Positions 47,449 to 57,105 are shown, counted from the first letter of the stretch. The stretch is DNA of 64,000 bases from Parasphingopyxis lamellibrachiae (GCF_003385775.1 NZ_QRDP01000004.1:2444957-2508956), one strand, 5' to 3'. Numbers and translations: made by a program. Notes: generated by a model not told the origin, from the letters alone.

Positions 47449-48408
47449 ATGGAACAGATGACGACACAGACCGCCTCTCGCCCGGCTTCATCGGCCACAG
47501 GGCCGGTGATCGCCGATTGGCGCGATTTCTATGCGCTGACCAAGCCCGGCGTGATGAAGCTTGTCGTCTTCACCGGACTGGCCGGCATGCTGGCCGCACC
47601 GGTGCAGCTCCATCCGGTTCTCGCCTTCACGGCGATCCTTGCCATCGCACTTGGCCATGGCGGAGCGGCAACCCTCAACCAATGGTATGAAGCCGATCTC
47701 GATGCGAAGATGAAGCGCACCGAAGACCGCCCGCTTCCTGCCGGCAGGATGGATCGCGATACGGCCCTGCATTTCGGGGTCGGTCTCAGTGCCTTCTCGG
47801 TCCTGTTGATGGGCTTGGCGACTAACTGGCTGGCTGCCGCCACGCTTGCCGTGACGATCCTCTTCTATGTCTGTGTCTATACGATCTGGCTCAAGCGCAG
47901 GACGCCGCAGAATATCGTGATCGGTGGGGCGGCAGGGGCCTTTCCGCCCATGATTGGCTGGGCTGCGGCGACGGGCGACATAACGCTGATGCCGATCCTG
48001 CTTTTTGCGCTGATTTTCCTCTGGACGCCGCCCCATTTCTGGGCGCTCTCGCTATACGTTAACGCGGATTATGCGCGCGCAGGCGTTCCGATGATGACGG
48101 TTGTCGCCGGCCCGCGTTCCACGCGCCGCCAGATGCTGCTCTATGCGCTGCCGATGATTGCTGTCGCCATTGCACCATGGCCGCTCGGCTTGGCCGGGCC
48201 GATCTACGGTGTGACAGCAACGCTGCTGAGTGCGGGTTTCCTCCTGCTGACAATTGCCGTGGTTCGCAACCCGTCGGCAAAACCGGCCAGGATGGTTCCC
48301 GAAAAGCGGCTGTTCCTTTTTTCGATATTCTATCTGTTCGCCCTGTTCGGCGCCTTGGTGATCGATGCCTGGGTGCCTGTCGGGCAGGCAATGGGAGTAA
48401 GTGGATGA
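47449..48408 (+). CDS. ctaB: Protoheme IX farnesyltransferase (heme O synthase)
   Basis: A 319-residue UbiA-family prenyltransferase that adds a farnesyl group to heme B for heme A synthesis. The prenyl-binding motif is [18 protein letters not shown], followed by [20 protein letters not shown] and [13 protein letters not shown]. About nine membrane helices are visible. An in-frame ATG three codons in is an alternative start. It precedes a 43-residue gene by an ATGA overlap. Confidence 0.95.
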   Translation: MEQMTTQTASRPASSATGPVIADWRDFYALTKPGVMKLVVFTGLAGMLAAPVQLHPVLAFTAILAIALGHGGAATLNQWYEADLDAKMKRTEDRPLPAGRMDRDTALHFGVGLSAFSVLLMGLATNWLAAATLAVTILFYVCVYTIWLKRRTPQNIVIGGAAGAFPPMIGWAAATGDITLMPILLFALIFLWTPPHFWALSLYVNADYARAGVPMMTVVAGPRSTRRQMLLYALPMIAVAIAPWPLGLAGPIYGVTATLLSAGFLLLTIAVVRNPSAKPARMVPEKRLFLFSIFYLFALFGALVIDAWVPVGQAMGVSG

Positions 48409-48536
48409 CACCGGAAGAAGAAAAAACCGTTCGGAAGCGCCAGCGCAGCCGTGCGATCGTCACCGGGCTGATCCTGGGCGGGCTCGCATTGCTGTTCTAT
48501 CTCATCACGCTGACTAAGCTGATGGTGGCTTCATGA
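48405..48536 (+). CDS. Small single-helix protein of the oxidase operon (CoxF-like)
   Basis: A 43-residue protein: a basic N-terminus ([17 protein letters not shown]) and one membrane helix ([20 protein letters not shown]). It overlaps ctaB and ctaG by 4 bases at both ends, so the three are translationally coupled. Such tiny proteins at this point in alphaproteobacterial cox operons are called CoxF or cytochrome c oxidase assembly protein; a role in assembly is inferred from place only. Confidence 0.8.
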   Translation: MTPEEEKTVRKRQRSRAIVTGLILGGLALLFYLITLTKLMVAS

Positions 48537-49084
48537 GTTTCGCCTTGCAGCGGAAAAATCGGCGCAGCGCGATTATGGCCGCGCTCCTGGTTGCCGGGAT
48601 GGTTTCGCTCGGTTTCGCTTCCGTGCCGCTCTACAGGATTTTCTGCCAGGTGACAGGATTCGGCGGCACGACCCAGCGTGTTGAGGCGATGGCTGGCGAT
48701 ATGGTGGCCACGGGCGAAATGGTCACGATTCGGTTCGACTCGAATACGTCGCGCAATCTGCCGTGGAATTTCGTGCCCGAACGGCACACCAACCGGATCG
48801 GGATCGGCGAACGCCAGATTGCCTTTTACCGCGCCGAAAATCTCGGTGCGCGGCCAGTGACCGGCACGGCGACATTCAATGTCACGCCGCTGGAAGCGGG
48901 CCAGTATTTCAACAAAATACAGTGTTTCTGCTTCACTGAACAGACGCTGCAACCGGGCGAAGCCGTCCGGATGCCGGTAACCTATTTCGTCGACCCGGCG
49001 ATTCTTGACGACCCCGATATCGGCGATGTCGAGGAAATTACGCTTTCTTATACTTTCTACCCCGTGGACGAAAACGCATCCTAG
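48533..49084 (+). CDS. ctaG: Cytochrome c oxidase assembly protein CtaG/Cox11
   Basis: A 183-residue copper chaperone that delivers CuB copper to subunit I. It has an N-terminal membrane anchor (IMAALLVAGMVSLGFASVPLY), then an immunoglobulin-like periplasmic domain with the copper motif QCFCFTEQTL and the family end ITLSYTFYPV. The start overlaps the preceding gene (ATGA). Confidence 0.95.
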   Translation: MSFALQRKNRRSAIMAALLVAGMVSLGFASVPLYRIFCQVTGFGGTTQRVEAMAGDMVATGEMVTIRFDSNTSRNLPWNFVPERHTNRIGIGERQIAFYRAENLGARPVTGTATFNVTPLEAGQYFNKIQCFCFTEQTLQPGEAVRMPVTYFVDPAILDDPDIGDVEEITLSYTFYPVDENAS

Positions 49085-49130
49085 GGTTAGAGACCTGATT
49101 CACACGCTTCACTAAAGGGATTTGAGCGCA

Positions 49131-49943
49131 ATGGCTGGAGCCGCCCCCGAACACGATTATCATCTCGTCAATCCGAGCATCTGGCCGTTTATCGGTGCCA
49201 TGAGTGCGCTGGGCATGGCGGCCGGCGGCATCATGTGGATGCACGAACAACCCTATGGCGGCTGGCTCTTCTTTGCCGGTCTTGGCGCCGTTCTCTTCAC
49301 GATGTTCAGCTGGTGGGTCGATGTTATTCGCGAAGCCAATAGCGGCGACCATACGCCCGTTGTGCAGCTGCATCTGCGGTATGGCATGATCCTGTTCATC
49401 GCTTCGGAAGTGATGTTCTTTGTCGGTTGGTTCTGGGCCTTTTTCGGCGCGGCGCTCTTTCCATACGAGGCGCTGGGGGGCTCATGGCCTCCGGAAGGCG
49501 TTCATGTCTTCGATCCGTTCACCTTTCCGCTCCTTAACACGCTGATCCTGCTCTGCTCGGGCACAACGGTTACCTGGGCGCATCACTGCCTGCTCAACGG
49601 CGATCGCGAAGGCCTGAAGGCGGGCCTGTGGCTTACGATCCTGCTCGGCATCCTGTTCAGCTGCATTCAGGCGTATGAATATGCCCATGCTGCGTTCGAT
49701 TTCTCGGGCAATATCTATGGCGCCACCTTCTTCATGGCGACGGGTTTCCATGGTTTCCACGTCATCATCGGCACCATCTTCCTCGCTGTATGCCTCATTC
49801 GCACCTATAAGGGCGACTTCACCCCGAAACAGCATTTCGGCTTCGAGGCGGCGGCTTGGTACTGGCATTTCGTCGATGTCGTATGGTTGTTCCTCTTCGT
49901 CTCCATCTATGTATGGGGCGGCGCGGGCGCCGAGATCCATTAA
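49131..49943 (+). CDS. coxC: Cytochrome c oxidase subunit III
   Basis: A 270-residue seven-helix membrane subunit. [14 protein letters not shown] starts it; [32 protein letters not shown] and [16 protein letters not shown] are family motifs. An in-frame TTG at 49122 is less likely than the ATG at 49131, which has AAAGGGA ten bases upstream. Confidence 0.97.
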   Translation: MAGAAPEHDYHLVNPSIWPFIGAMSALGMAAGGIMWMHEQPYGGWLFFAGLGAVLFTMFSWWVDVIREANSGDHTPVVQLHLRYGMILFIASEVMFFVGWFWAFFGAALFPYEALGGSWPPEGVHVFDPFTFPLLNTLILLCSGTTVTWAHHCLLNGDREGLKAGLWLTILLGILFSCIQAYEYAHAAFDFSGNIYGATFFMATGFHGFHVIIGTIFLAVCLIRTYKGDFTPKQHFGFEAAAWYWHFVDVVWLFLFVSIYVWGGAGAEIH

Positions 49944-49976
49944 TCGACCCATGGAAGAGCGGTGCGGGCGCGCGCG

Positions 49977-50366
49977 ATGAGCGAACCCACCCCTCTCCAG
50001 TCAGGAATAGCAGGTGCGTGTCCGCGCTGTGGCGCGCTGACTGTGTTCGATGGCCCCGTGCATTTCGCGGCGCGCTGCCGGGCCTGCAATCTGAACTATG
50101 CGGGCTTCAATGTCGGTGACGGGCCGGCGGCGTTCCTGACGCTCATCATCGGCGCCCTCGTGGTTGCGTTGGCACTGGCTGTCGAACTCTCCTTCAAGCC
50201 GCCCTTCTGGGTGCATATCCTGCTTTGGGTTCCGTTTACCGCGGCTGCCGTGGTGTTCGGTCTGCGGGTCGGCAAAGGTGTGTTGCTGTCACTGGAATAT
50301 CGTAACGCGGCGCGGGAAGGCCGGATCGAAGACGACAAGCCTGTCGATGGAGATCCGGGCGAATGA
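49977..50366 (+). CDS. DUF983 membrane protein, copy 2 (oxidase operon)
   Basis: A 129-residue protein with a zinc-ribbon-like N-terminus (CPRCGALTVFDG and CRACNLNYAG) and two helices (LTLIIGALVVALALAVEL; HILLWVPFTAAAVVFGL). It sits between coxC and surf1, where DUF983 is usual in this group; its stop overlaps the surf1 ATG. It is a paralogue of the 12557 gene and probably acts in oxidase biogenesis (inference). The ATG at 49977 is chosen over a GTG 5 codons earlier. Confidence 0.88.
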   Translation: MSEPTPLQSGIAGACPRCGALTVFDGPVHFAARCRACNLNYAGFNVGDGPAAFLTLIIGALVVALALAVELSFKPPFWVHILLWVPFTAAAVVFGLRVGKGVLLSLEYRNAAREGRIEDDKPVDGDPGE

Positions 50367-50941
50367 AGCTTCCGCTCATTCCTACAGCCTTTGTGCTGAC
50401 TGCCATGGCCTGCATGATTGGGCTTGGCGTCTGGCAACTGCAGCGTAAGGCGGAAAAAGAAGCCTTGCTCGATCGCTATGTTCAGGCCGCCACCATGCCA
50501 CCGGTCGCCTGGCCGGAAACGCCCGATATGGATCTGCTCTTTCGCCGGGCGACGGGTTTTTGCCTGGAACCGGTGAGCTGGCGTGCCATTGCCGGTCAGA
50601 ACCGCGCGGGGGATGTTGGCTGGCGTCATATCGCAGCATGCCGCACGGGCGGCGGCGAGGGCCCGGGTATGCAGGTGGTGATGGGCTGGTCGCAGTCCGT
50701 GAATTCGCCCGAAGGCTGGGATGGTGGCGAAGTAACCGGAATCATCACGCTGGATCCGGAATTCGGTTTGCGGCTGGTTTCGGAAGAACCCGTGGCGGGT
50801 CTGCAGGCGGTGGCCTTGCCGTCGCCGGAAGATATTCCGAACAATCATCTGCTCTATGCCATCCAATGGTTCTTTTTCGCTGCCGCTGCAGGGATAATTT
50901 ATGCGCTCGCCCTGAGGCGCAGACTGCGCGAATTGGCCTGA
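50363..50941 (+). CDS. SURF1-family cytochrome oxidase biogenesis protein
   Basis: 192 residues with N- and C-terminal membrane helices (TAFVLTAMACMIGLGVWQLQRK; QWFFFAAAAGIIYALALRRR), the usual SURF1 layout around a periplasmic loop. GVWQLQRKAEKEALL and NNHLLYAIQWFFFA are family signatures. SURF1 helps heme A insertion into subunit I. The start overlaps DUF983 (ATGA). Confidence 0.92.
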   Translation: MKLPLIPTAFVLTAMACMIGLGVWQLQRKAEKEALLDRYVQAATMPPVAWPETPDMDLLFRRATGFCLEPVSWRAIAGQNRAGDVGWRHIAACRTGGGEGPGMQVVMGWSQSVNSPEGWDGGEVTGIITLDPEFGLRLVSEEPVAGLQAVALPSPEDIPNNHLLYAIQWFFFAAAAGIIYALALRRRLRELA

Positions 50942-51294
50942 TGCGCGGCTGGGCGACGATCATTGCCCTGGGGCTTTGCTTCCTCGGATCACCGGGCAAC
51001 GCGTTACAAATGCCGCCACAGCCAAGCTCACCCCCGCCACCTCCGCCACTGCAACAACCTCCGCCGTCGCAGGATGATGGTAACCGCCCGCCGCGTGATC
51101 CATCGGCCAACGAGCCGGAAGGCGCGCCGCGTCTATCCTGGTACAATGGCGATTATGTCGCGAAATCAATCGCGTCGGTTACGACGATTGACGATCCGGT
51201 GATCGGATTTGGCAATGAAGCCCTGTGGACGAGCCCGCCGTCGCTTCCCGCTCCCGATCAATCCGATGTTGCCGGGCCAGTCGACCCTGACTAA
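50941..51294 (+). CDS. Small exported Pro-rich protein of unknown function
   Basis: 117 residues with a signal peptide (WATIIALGLCFLGSPGNA), then a stretch of Pro/Gln/Ser repeats (PPQPSSPPPPPPLQQPPP) and a C-terminal part (WYNGDYVAKSIASVTTIDDP). The TGATG overlap with the surf1 stop shows it is co-expressed, and thrC follows 11 bases on. Its role is unknown; the Pro tract suggests an extended spacer in the envelope. Confidence 0.78.
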   Translation: MRGWATIIALGLCFLGSPGNALQMPPQPSSPPPPPPLQQPPPSQDDGNRPPRDPSANEPEGAPRLSWYNGDYVAKSIASVTTIDDPVIGFGNEALWTSPPSLPAPDQSDVAGPVDPD

Positions 51295-51305
51295 GGCCCT
51301 CACTC

Positions 51306-52703
51306 ATGCAATATATCAGTACAAGGGGTAGCGCACAGGCGCTTGGTTTTGAGGGAGCGACGCTTGCCGGCCTCGCATCCGATGGTGGGCTATACGTTCC
51401 GGAGAGCTGGCCGCAGTTTTCGCGCGCTGACATCGCGGCTCTTGCCGGTTTGTCCTACGCCGAAACCGCTGTGCGGGTGCTGGCGCCCTTTGTCGGCGAC
51501 GCGTTGAGCGAAGAGGAGCTGCGCGACCTGTGCGAAGCCGCTTATGGGCGCTTTTCACACAAGGCGGTCACGCCGCTTGTCCAGCTCGACGAACGCAACT
51601 GGTTGCTTGAGCTGTTCCACGGTCCGACCCTGGCGTTCAAGGATGTAGCCCTGCAATTGCTGGGCCTTCTGTTCGAGCGGTTTCTTTCGGGCAAGGATCG
51701 TCATCTGACGGTCGTCGGGGCAACGTCGGGCGATACCGGATCGGCGGCTATCGATGCGCTGGCAGGCCGCGAAAAGGTCGATATCTTCATGCTGCATCCC
51801 AAAGGCCGAGTGTCTGAGGTTCAGCGGCGGCAGATGACAACGGTGCTAGCGCCCAATGTCCATAATATTGCGATTGAGGGCAATTTCGACGATGCCCAGC
51901 GGCTCGTTAAGGCGATGTTCGGGGATGCACAATTCGCCGACAGGTTTACGCTGTCGGCGGTCAACTCGATAAACTGGGCGCGGCTTGCGGCGCAGATCGT
52001 CTATTATTTCTATTCCGCCGTCCGGCTGGGCGCGCCGGACCGGGCCATCGCCTTTTCCGTGCCGACAGGCAATTTCGGCGATGTCTTTGCCGGCTATGCG
52101 GCTGCGCAAATGGGTCTGCCAGTGGCCCGGCTGATCGTCGCGACCAATGTGAACGACATCCTCCATCGGGCAATGGTGGCCGGCGATTATTCGGTCGGCG
52201 AACTGACGCCGACACCGGCGCCGTCGATGGATATTCAGGTCAGCTCCAATTTTGAACGCTTGTTGTTCGATCTGTATGACCGCGATGGCGATATCTTGTC
52301 ATCGGTGATGAGCAGTTTTGAGACAAGCCGGGCGCTCAAGCTGGACGACCGGGCGCATAGCCGGATCGGCAAGCTCTTCTCCTCTGCGAGGATCGACAAT
52401 GATGCGATGTCCATGGCGATGCGCCATGCCGCTTCGGAAATGGGCGAAATCATCGATCCGCATACCGCGATCGGTCTTTCGGCGGCGATCAGTGCCGATC
52501 TTGCTCCAGATATTCCCATCGTCACGCTGGCGACTGCGCATCCGGCCAAATTCCGCGATGCGGTGGAGCGGGCAACCGGCCAGCGACCGGCGCTCCCCGC
52601 CCGCATTTCGGGGCTGTTCGAGCGTGAGGAACGCTATGATACGTTGCCCGGCGAATTGCAGGCGATCGAAGCCTATATCGCCGAGCGCGCGACGGAAACG
52701 TGA
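51306..52703 (+). CDS. thrC: Threonine synthase
   Basis: A 465-residue PLP enzyme that converts O-phosphohomoserine to threonine. LYVPESWPQF, GPTLAFKDVALQLLG with the PLP lysine, VGATSGDTGSAAI and SVPTGNFGDVFAGYAA are class signatures (long fungal/bacterial type). It continues the oxidase operon strand; the downstream methyltransferase GTG overlaps its stop. Confidence 0.97.
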   Translation: MQYISTRGSAQALGFEGATLAGLASDGGLYVPESWPQFSRADIAALAGLSYAETAVRVLAPFVGDALSEEELRDLCEAAYGRFSHKAVTPLVQLDERNWLLELFHGPTLAFKDVALQLLGLLFERFLSGKDRHLTVVGATSGDTGSAAIDALAGREKVDIFMLHPKGRVSEVQRRQMTTVLAPNVHNIAIEGNFDDAQRLVKAMFGDAQFADRFTLSAVNSINWARLAAQIVYYFYSAVRLGAPDRAIAFSVPTGNFGDVFAGYAAAQMGLPVARLIVATNVNDILHRAMVAGDYSVGELTPTPAPSMDIQVSSNFERLLFDLYDRDGDILSSVMSSFETSRALKLDDRAHSRIGKLFSSARIDNDAMSMAMRHAASEMGEIIDPHTAIGLSAAISADLAPDIPIVTLATAHPAKFRDAVERATGQRPALPARISGLFEREERYDTLPGELQAIEAYIAERATET

Positions 52704-53563
52704 AGTTCGCCACCCTGATCGCCGAACCCTGGGCCGATTACGGGCTTGTCGACTCGGGCCATGGCCGCAAGCTTGAACGCTATGGCCGCTTCCGTTTCAT
52801 CCGGCCCGAACCCCAGGCCATGTGGGCGCCGTCCTCGGAAAACTGGCGCGCCGATGGCGAGTTTGTTCCGGCGTCTGATGAAGATGGCGGTGGGCGCTGG
52901 CATCTGGACGCGGGCGTGCCGGAGGAAGGCTGGCCGCTGGCATGGGAAGATGTCCGCTTTCAGGCGCAATGTACGCCCTTTCGCCATCTCGCTTTCTTTC
53001 CGGACATGGCTTCGCACTGGAGCTGGATGCGCGAACATGTGGGCGATGGAAGCGAAGCGCTGAACCTGTTCGGCTATACCGGGGTCGGCAGCCTCGCGCT
53101 TGCCTCCAGGGGCGCAAAGGTCACCCATGTCGATGCATCCAAGAAATCCGTCGAGGCCGGCAAAGCGAACGCCGCGCTTTCGGGTATGAGCGATCTGCCT
53201 ATACGCTGGATGGTCGATGACGCAGCGAAATTTGCCGCGCGAGAGGTTCGGCGCGGACGGCGCTATGACGGGATCATGCTCGATCCGCCCAAATGGGGGC
53301 GCGGCCCGAAAAAGGAACTCTGGCAGCTCGAAGAAGGGCTGCCCGGGCTGATCGAGGATTGTGCGAAGCTGCTGGACGGCGACAGCAGGTTTCTCGTGCT
53401 GACGGCCTATGCCGTGCGCATGTCTGCATTGGCGATCGGCGAGCTGGTGTCGCAGTCGCTCGGCCATCTCGGCGGCACGGTCGAATGCGGGGACATGGCG
53501 GTGCGAGAAGAAGCGCGCGGCCTGTCCCTGCCGACGGCAATCTTTGCGCGCTGGTCGCGCTAA
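52700..53563 (+). CDS. Class I SAM-dependent methyltransferase, RlmI/RlmK-like
   Basis: A 287-residue protein with a Rossmann SAM motif (NLFGYTGVGSLALASRGAKV), acidic VDASKKSVEAGKANA, and the catalytic-type DPPKWGRGPKKE, which is the motif of rRNA/nucleic-acid N- or C5-methyltransferases of the RlmI group. The target is probably rRNA but unproven; there is no PUA domain. The GTG start at 52700 overlaps the thrC TGA. Confidence 0.88.
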   Translation: MKFATLIAEPWADYGLVDSGHGRKLERYGRFRFIRPEPQAMWAPSSENWRADGEFVPASDEDGGGRWHLDAGVPEEGWPLAWEDVRFQAQCTPFRHLAFFPDMASHWSWMREHVGDGSEALNLFGYTGVGSLALASRGAKVTHVDASKKSVEAGKANAALSGMSDLPIRWMVDDAAKFAAREVRRGRRYDGIMLDPPKWGRGPKKELWQLEEGLPGLIEDCAKLLDGDSRFLVLTAYAVRMSALAIGELVSQSLGHLGGTVECGDMAVREEARGLSLPTAIFARWSR

Positions 53564-53631
53564 CCGTCCCCGGATAGGACAGCGCTTCGGCCGGACTCCA
53601 CAAAATCGCGGTCCGCGTTCATGGTTAACCC

Positions 53632-53982
53632 ATGGTTATCCGAGTCGTTTCCGCGCTTGTCGCCGCCGCCATGGCCTTTCCCGCATCGGCGGCGGAGAAG
53701 CTGCCCTATGACATCGCCAATTTCGGTTTCGGTCCGTCACAGACGGTCGCGCCGTCTGCTATGCGATCGCCGGGCCCGCAGATCGCTTATGATGTCAGCG
53801 GTTTGCTCTATGAGCGCATGCCCGATCATGTCGCTCTTGGGTATCGGCTTGAGGGGCTGACGGGCAGCGTGCCCGCATACCGTGTCGTCCGCGAAGTCGG
53901 TCCGCTGGAATATAAGCTTGAGGGACTGGTCCATGCCCCGGCGACAGGGCCATCATTGGCGATGGCGGCCGGCGCTCCCTGA
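53632..53982 (+). CDS. Small exported protein of unknown function
   Basis: 116 residues with a signal peptide (MVIRVVSALVAAAMAFPASA), then a mature part with YDIANFGFGPSQTVAPSAM, VALGYRLEGL and EYKLEGLVHAPAT. The two GL-ending stretches (RLEGL, KLEGL) hint at a short repeat. There is no cysteine pair or known motif. It is convergent with ccmB. Confidence 0.72.
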   Translation: MVIRVVSALVAAAMAFPASAAEKLPYDIANFGFGPSQTVAPSAMRSPGPQIAYDVSGLLYERMPDHVALGYRLEGLTGSVPAYRVVREVGPLEYKLEGLVHAPATGPSLAMAAGAP

Positions 53983-53994
53983 GCGGGCGTGCCG

Positions 53995-54642
53995 CTATTC
54001 CCGCATGATGCGGATTGCCGCGCCGGTCGCGAATGGCGCTGTCGCCAACAGTAACAGTGCCGAGGCCCCGAGCAGGAAATAGGCACCGCGTTGCAGGTCA
54101 TCGAGCGCGCCCGCGCCGAAGATGAGGATCGGCACAGCAAGCGGCAGCATCAGCAAACCGGCCAGCGCGCCGCCGCTCCGTAGCCCCGCCACGAGCGCAG
54201 CAACAGTGACGGCCAGCGCCGCCAGGCCGATACTGCCCAGCGCCAATCCGAGCTCAAGCCTGATCAGGCTGTCGGCGTCCATGCCGAGCAGCGCGGAGGC
54301 AGGCAGTGCTGCGAGCATCAGCGGCGGTCCGAATCCGATCCAGTGCGCGCCGATCTTGGCGACCGCGACAATCTCCTCGCTGATTCCGCGTATGGCATAT
54401 TGATCGAGAACGCCCGCGTCGCGATCCGGTGCGATCAGCCGGTCGATCGGCAGCAGGGCGGCGAGGAGTGCGGCCGTCCACAGCGCACCGCCGCCGACCC
54501 GGCCCAGTATCGCGGGGTCGGGGCCGATCGCGAAGGGAAAGAGCGTGGCGACCAGCAGGAAAAACACAAGCGGCATCAGCCAGCCGGAGCCGGAATAGGT
54601 TTGCGCGAGATCGCGCCGGGCAATAGCGAATACCGCCGTCAC
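53995..54642 (-). CDS. ccmB: Heme exporter protein CcmB
   Basis: A 215-residue ABC permease with six hydrophobic helices, beginning AVFAIARRDLAQTYSGSGW and containing LLPIDRLIAPDRDAGVLDQY, which resembles the family region. With CcmA it forms the CcmAB transporter for cytochrome c maturation; the other ccm genes are not in the window. The start is GTG at 54642, overlapping the ccmA TGA, and the longer open frame covers ccmA antisense. Confidence 0.9.
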   Translation of the reverse strand: MTAVFAIARRDLAQTYSGSGWLMPLVFFLLVATLFPFAIGPDPAILGRVGGGALWTAALLAALLPIDRLIAPDRDAGVLDQYAIRGISEEIVAVAKIGAHWIGFGPPLMLAALPASALLGMDADSLIRLELGLALGSIGLAALAVTVAALVAGLRSGGALAGLLMLPLAVPILIFGAGALDDLQRGAYFLLGASALLLLATAPFATGAAIRIMRE

Positions 54643-55223
54643 GTTACCGCACCGATAGGCAGTTCTACAGCATCCGGCATTGCCAGGGGCTGATGCGTTG
54701 CGGCGATCACGATGCCGCCTTGAGAGCGATGTTCGGAAATTGCCGCCTCCAGCTGCGCGCGGGATTCCGTGTCGAGGCCGTTGGCCGGTTCGTCGAGCAG
54801 CCAGATATCGGCCTTGCCGGCGATAACCCGGGCCAGCGCAGCCCGTTTGGTCTGGCCGGTCGAGAGCATCCGAACCGGTATGTCGGCGATAGCGCGGAGC
54901 GCCATCCAGTCCAGCGCGGCATGCACATCCGCCGCATCCTGCCCGTCGAGCCGCGCCCAATAGAGCAAGGCCTGCTCAAGCGTTTGGTTCCGGCTCAGCG
55001 CAGCCTGCTCTCCGGCGAAGGCGAGCATCCCCTGTTTCTCAACCGTGCCTGACTGAGCCGGCAACAATCCCGCGATTATCCGCAACAGGCTGGTCTTGCC
55101 TGCGCCGTTTGGCCCGGTCACGAGCGCCGCGCCGCCGGGTCCCAAGGTCAGATCGAGCCCGCTGAAAAGCGCGCGATCGCCGCGGACACAGCCCAACGCC
55201 ACAAGATGCAACATCGTCGCCAT
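54639..55223 (-). CDS. ccmA: Heme exporter ATP-binding protein CcmA
   Basis: A 194-residue ABC ATPase: Walker A TGPNGAGKTSLLRIIAGLL, signature MLSTGQTKRAALARVIAG (S-T-G-Q instead of S-G-G-Q), Walker B WLLDEPANGLD. It supplies energy for CcmB in heme delivery. The ATG at 55223 (MATMLHL) is chosen; an ATG nine codons upstream and one three codons downstream are alternatives. Confidence 0.9.
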   Translation of the reverse strand: MATMLHLVALGCVRGDRALFSGLDLTLGPGGAALVTGPNGAGKTSLLRIIAGLLPAQSGTVEKQGMLAFAGEQAALSRNQTLEQALLYWARLDGQDAADVHAALDWMALRAIADIPVRMLSTGQTKRAALARVIAGKADIWLLDEPANGLDTESRAQLEAAISEHRSQGGIVIAATHQPLAMPDAVELPIGAVT

Positions 55224-55349
55224 CAGGTTTGGCGCATTCCGGCTCGGCAAGGTGCGTTGGTATACAAAACAGGCTTTCGGTCGATGCAGGGTCCGTCAGC
55301 CTATAGGGCAGGGCGTGACCGCGCTCAAACCTTAACGAGTGTGCCTCGA

Positions 55350-55760
55350 CTAGTCCGCGCTGTCCTCTAGTGCGTGCATATCGGCGTCGCTGAAGCCAAA
55401 ATGATGGCCGACTTCGTGGATCAGCACATGATGGACAAGCTGTTCGACGCTGATGCGACGCTGCGCGGCTTCGGCAAGAATTGGCTGGCGGTAAAGATGG
55501 ATGATGTCGGGAAGCGTTCCGAAATCGGAAACGCTCTTCGTTTCGATCGGCCGGCCCGTGTAAAGGCCGGAAAGCTGCATCGGATGGGTGAGGCCCACAG
55601 CATTCAGCGATTCCGCGTCGGCATATTCCTCGACCCGCAGCACCACATTGCCCATTTGCTCGCGAAATTCGAGCGGTAGACCGTCTAGCGAACGGCGCGC
55701 CATCGCCTCCATCGCATCGGCATCGGGCGCTCGGGCTGCAAAGCTTTCGTCAATCCGCAT
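55350..55760 (-). CDS. Zincin-like metallopeptidase-family protein
   Basis: A 136-residue minimal zincin with HEVGHHFG (His115, Glu116, His119), DIIHLYRQPIL and LVHHVLIHE upstream. It belongs to the small metallopeptidase family once called DUF1025. Its substrates are unknown. The ATG at 55760 is chosen because the long upstream frame has no likeness. It is divergent from the pterin dehydratase gene across 56 bases. Confidence 0.88.
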   Translation of the reverse strand: MRIDESFAARAPDADAMEAMARRSLDGLPLEFREQMGNVVLRVEEYADAESLNAVGLTHPMQLSGLYTGRPIETKSVSDFGTLPDIIHLYRQPILAEAAQRRISVEQLVHHVLIHEVGHHFGFSDADMHALEDSAD

Positions 55761-55816
55761 ATTCAGGCAGATAGGAAGCCGAACCCGGTATGGTAAGATC
55801 AGAAGGATTACAGGTA

Positions 55817-56107
55817 ATGGTCGACAAATTGAGCGACAATGGTCGCAAAGCCGCTCTGGAGACACTTTCCGGCTGGACGCACGATCCTGAACGCGATGCG
55901 ATTTCGCGGCGCTTCCAGTTCGCCGATTTCAGCGAAGCCTTCGCCTTCATGACCCGCACCGCCTTGCTAGCCGAAAAGATGGATCACCATCCCGAATGGT
56001 TCAATGTCTACAACAGGGTGGACGTCACCCTGACCACCCATGATTGCGATGGACTGTCCGAGCGCGACGTGAGGATGGCGACGGCGATGGAAGGGTTTGC
56101 GGCCTGA
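55817..56107 (+). CDS. phhB: Pterin-4a-carbinolamine dehydratase
   Basis: A 96-residue protein that recycles 4a-hydroxytetrahydrobiopterin for phenylalanine hydroxylase. [20 protein letters not shown] with the HHPEW motif, [18 protein letters not shown] and the short length fit. The start at 55817 has AAGGA 11 bases upstream; an ATG nine codons earlier is possible. No phenylalanine hydroxylase gene lies in the window, and the convergent neighbour is an SDR. Confidence 0.92.
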   Translation: MVDKLSDNGRKAALETLSGWTHDPERDAISRRFQFADFSEAFAFMTRTALLAEKMDHHPEWFNVYNRVDVTLTTHDCDGLSERDVRMATAMEGFAA

Positions 56108-56119
56108 TCAGCCCTGGCG

Positions 56120-56914
56120 TCATTCCGGTACGGTGCGCGCCATGCCAAGGCTTTTCCGCAAACGGCCCGGCATCCAACGCGCAGCAAAGGCCAGCTTCTT
56201 GGCGGTTTTGCCGACGGTTGTGTGCAGTTTTTCGCCATGCACGGCTTCCCATGCCGCTTCGGCGACGGCGGAAACCGGCGTGATTTCCATCCCGGCCTCG
56301 GCGATCATGTCGCGCACGGACGAATTACCGCCGGTCAAACCGCCATCGAGGATCGGCGTTTCGATAAAGCTCGGCATCAGCGCGCGCGACCGTATGCCAT
56401 AAGGCTTGAACTCGATATCCAGACCCTCGGTCAGTGCGCGCACCGCGAATTTCGTTCCGCTATACACGACCAGCCCTGCCGCGCCGTAAATCCCGGCTGC
56501 CGAACTGGTGTTGAGGATACAGCTGTCAGGGGTATCTCGCAGCATTTCGAAGGCCGCGCGTGTGCCGCTGACGACGCCGGTAAAGTTGATCGCAATCGAG
56601 CGGTCTATTTCGTCGTCGGTCATCTCCTGGAGCGGTCCGCCCAGGCCGATCCCCGCATTGTTGAACAGGACATCCATCCGCCCGCCGGTGCGCTCGCCGA
56701 ACGCCGCAACAACCTGTTTCCATTGTTCGCGGTCCGTCACGTCGAGCCGGTGGATCGAGAACTGCCCGGCTGGCAGCCCGGCTGCCGTTTCCTCCATCCC
56801 CGGCTCGTTGATATCGGCCAGCCCGACAAACCAGCCGCGCTCCCCGAAATAGTGCGCCACTGCCCGGCCAATGCCCGATGCGCCCCCGGTGATGAATATC
56901 GATTTGTCTGCCAT
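56120..56914 (-). CDS. Short-chain dehydrogenase/reductase
   Basis: A 264-residue classical SDR. NAD(P)-binding TGGASGIGRAVAHYFG, NNAGIG, catalytic Ser in LNTSSAAG and Tyr/Lys in VVYSGTKFAVRALTEG. The DIN acidic motif after strand 2 favours NAD. The C-terminal 25 residues (KKLAFAARWMPGRLRKSLG) are basic and amphipathic, hinting at membrane contact. The substrate is unknown. Confidence 0.9.
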   Translation of the reverse strand: MADKSIFITGGASGIGRAVAHYFGERGWFVGLADINEPGMEETAAGLPAGQFSIHRLDVTDREQWKQVVAAFGERTGGRMDVLFNNAGIGLGGPLQEMTDDEIDRSIAINFTGVVSGTRAAFEMLRDTPDSCILNTSSAAGIYGAAGLVVYSGTKFAVRALTEGLDIEFKPYGIRSRALMPSFIETPILDGGLTGGNSSVRDMIAEAGMEITPVSAVAEAAWEAVHGEKLHTTVGKTAKKLAFAARWMPGRLRKSLGMARTVPE

Positions 56915-57105
56915 GAGAATCCCCATCCGTTTTTCTTTGCTACTTACAACGAGTCTCGCTCCCAAGTGCAAACACTTTCTTCCGACGATCGGGGCGGCCT
57001 GTGCTGATCGGGCGAGGGACGTAGAAACGGCCCGGCCATGCCTTGTTTTCGGGTGAATTTCCGCTACAATTACGACTGTTGTCATAATGAAGGGAGCAAT
57101 GGCGG

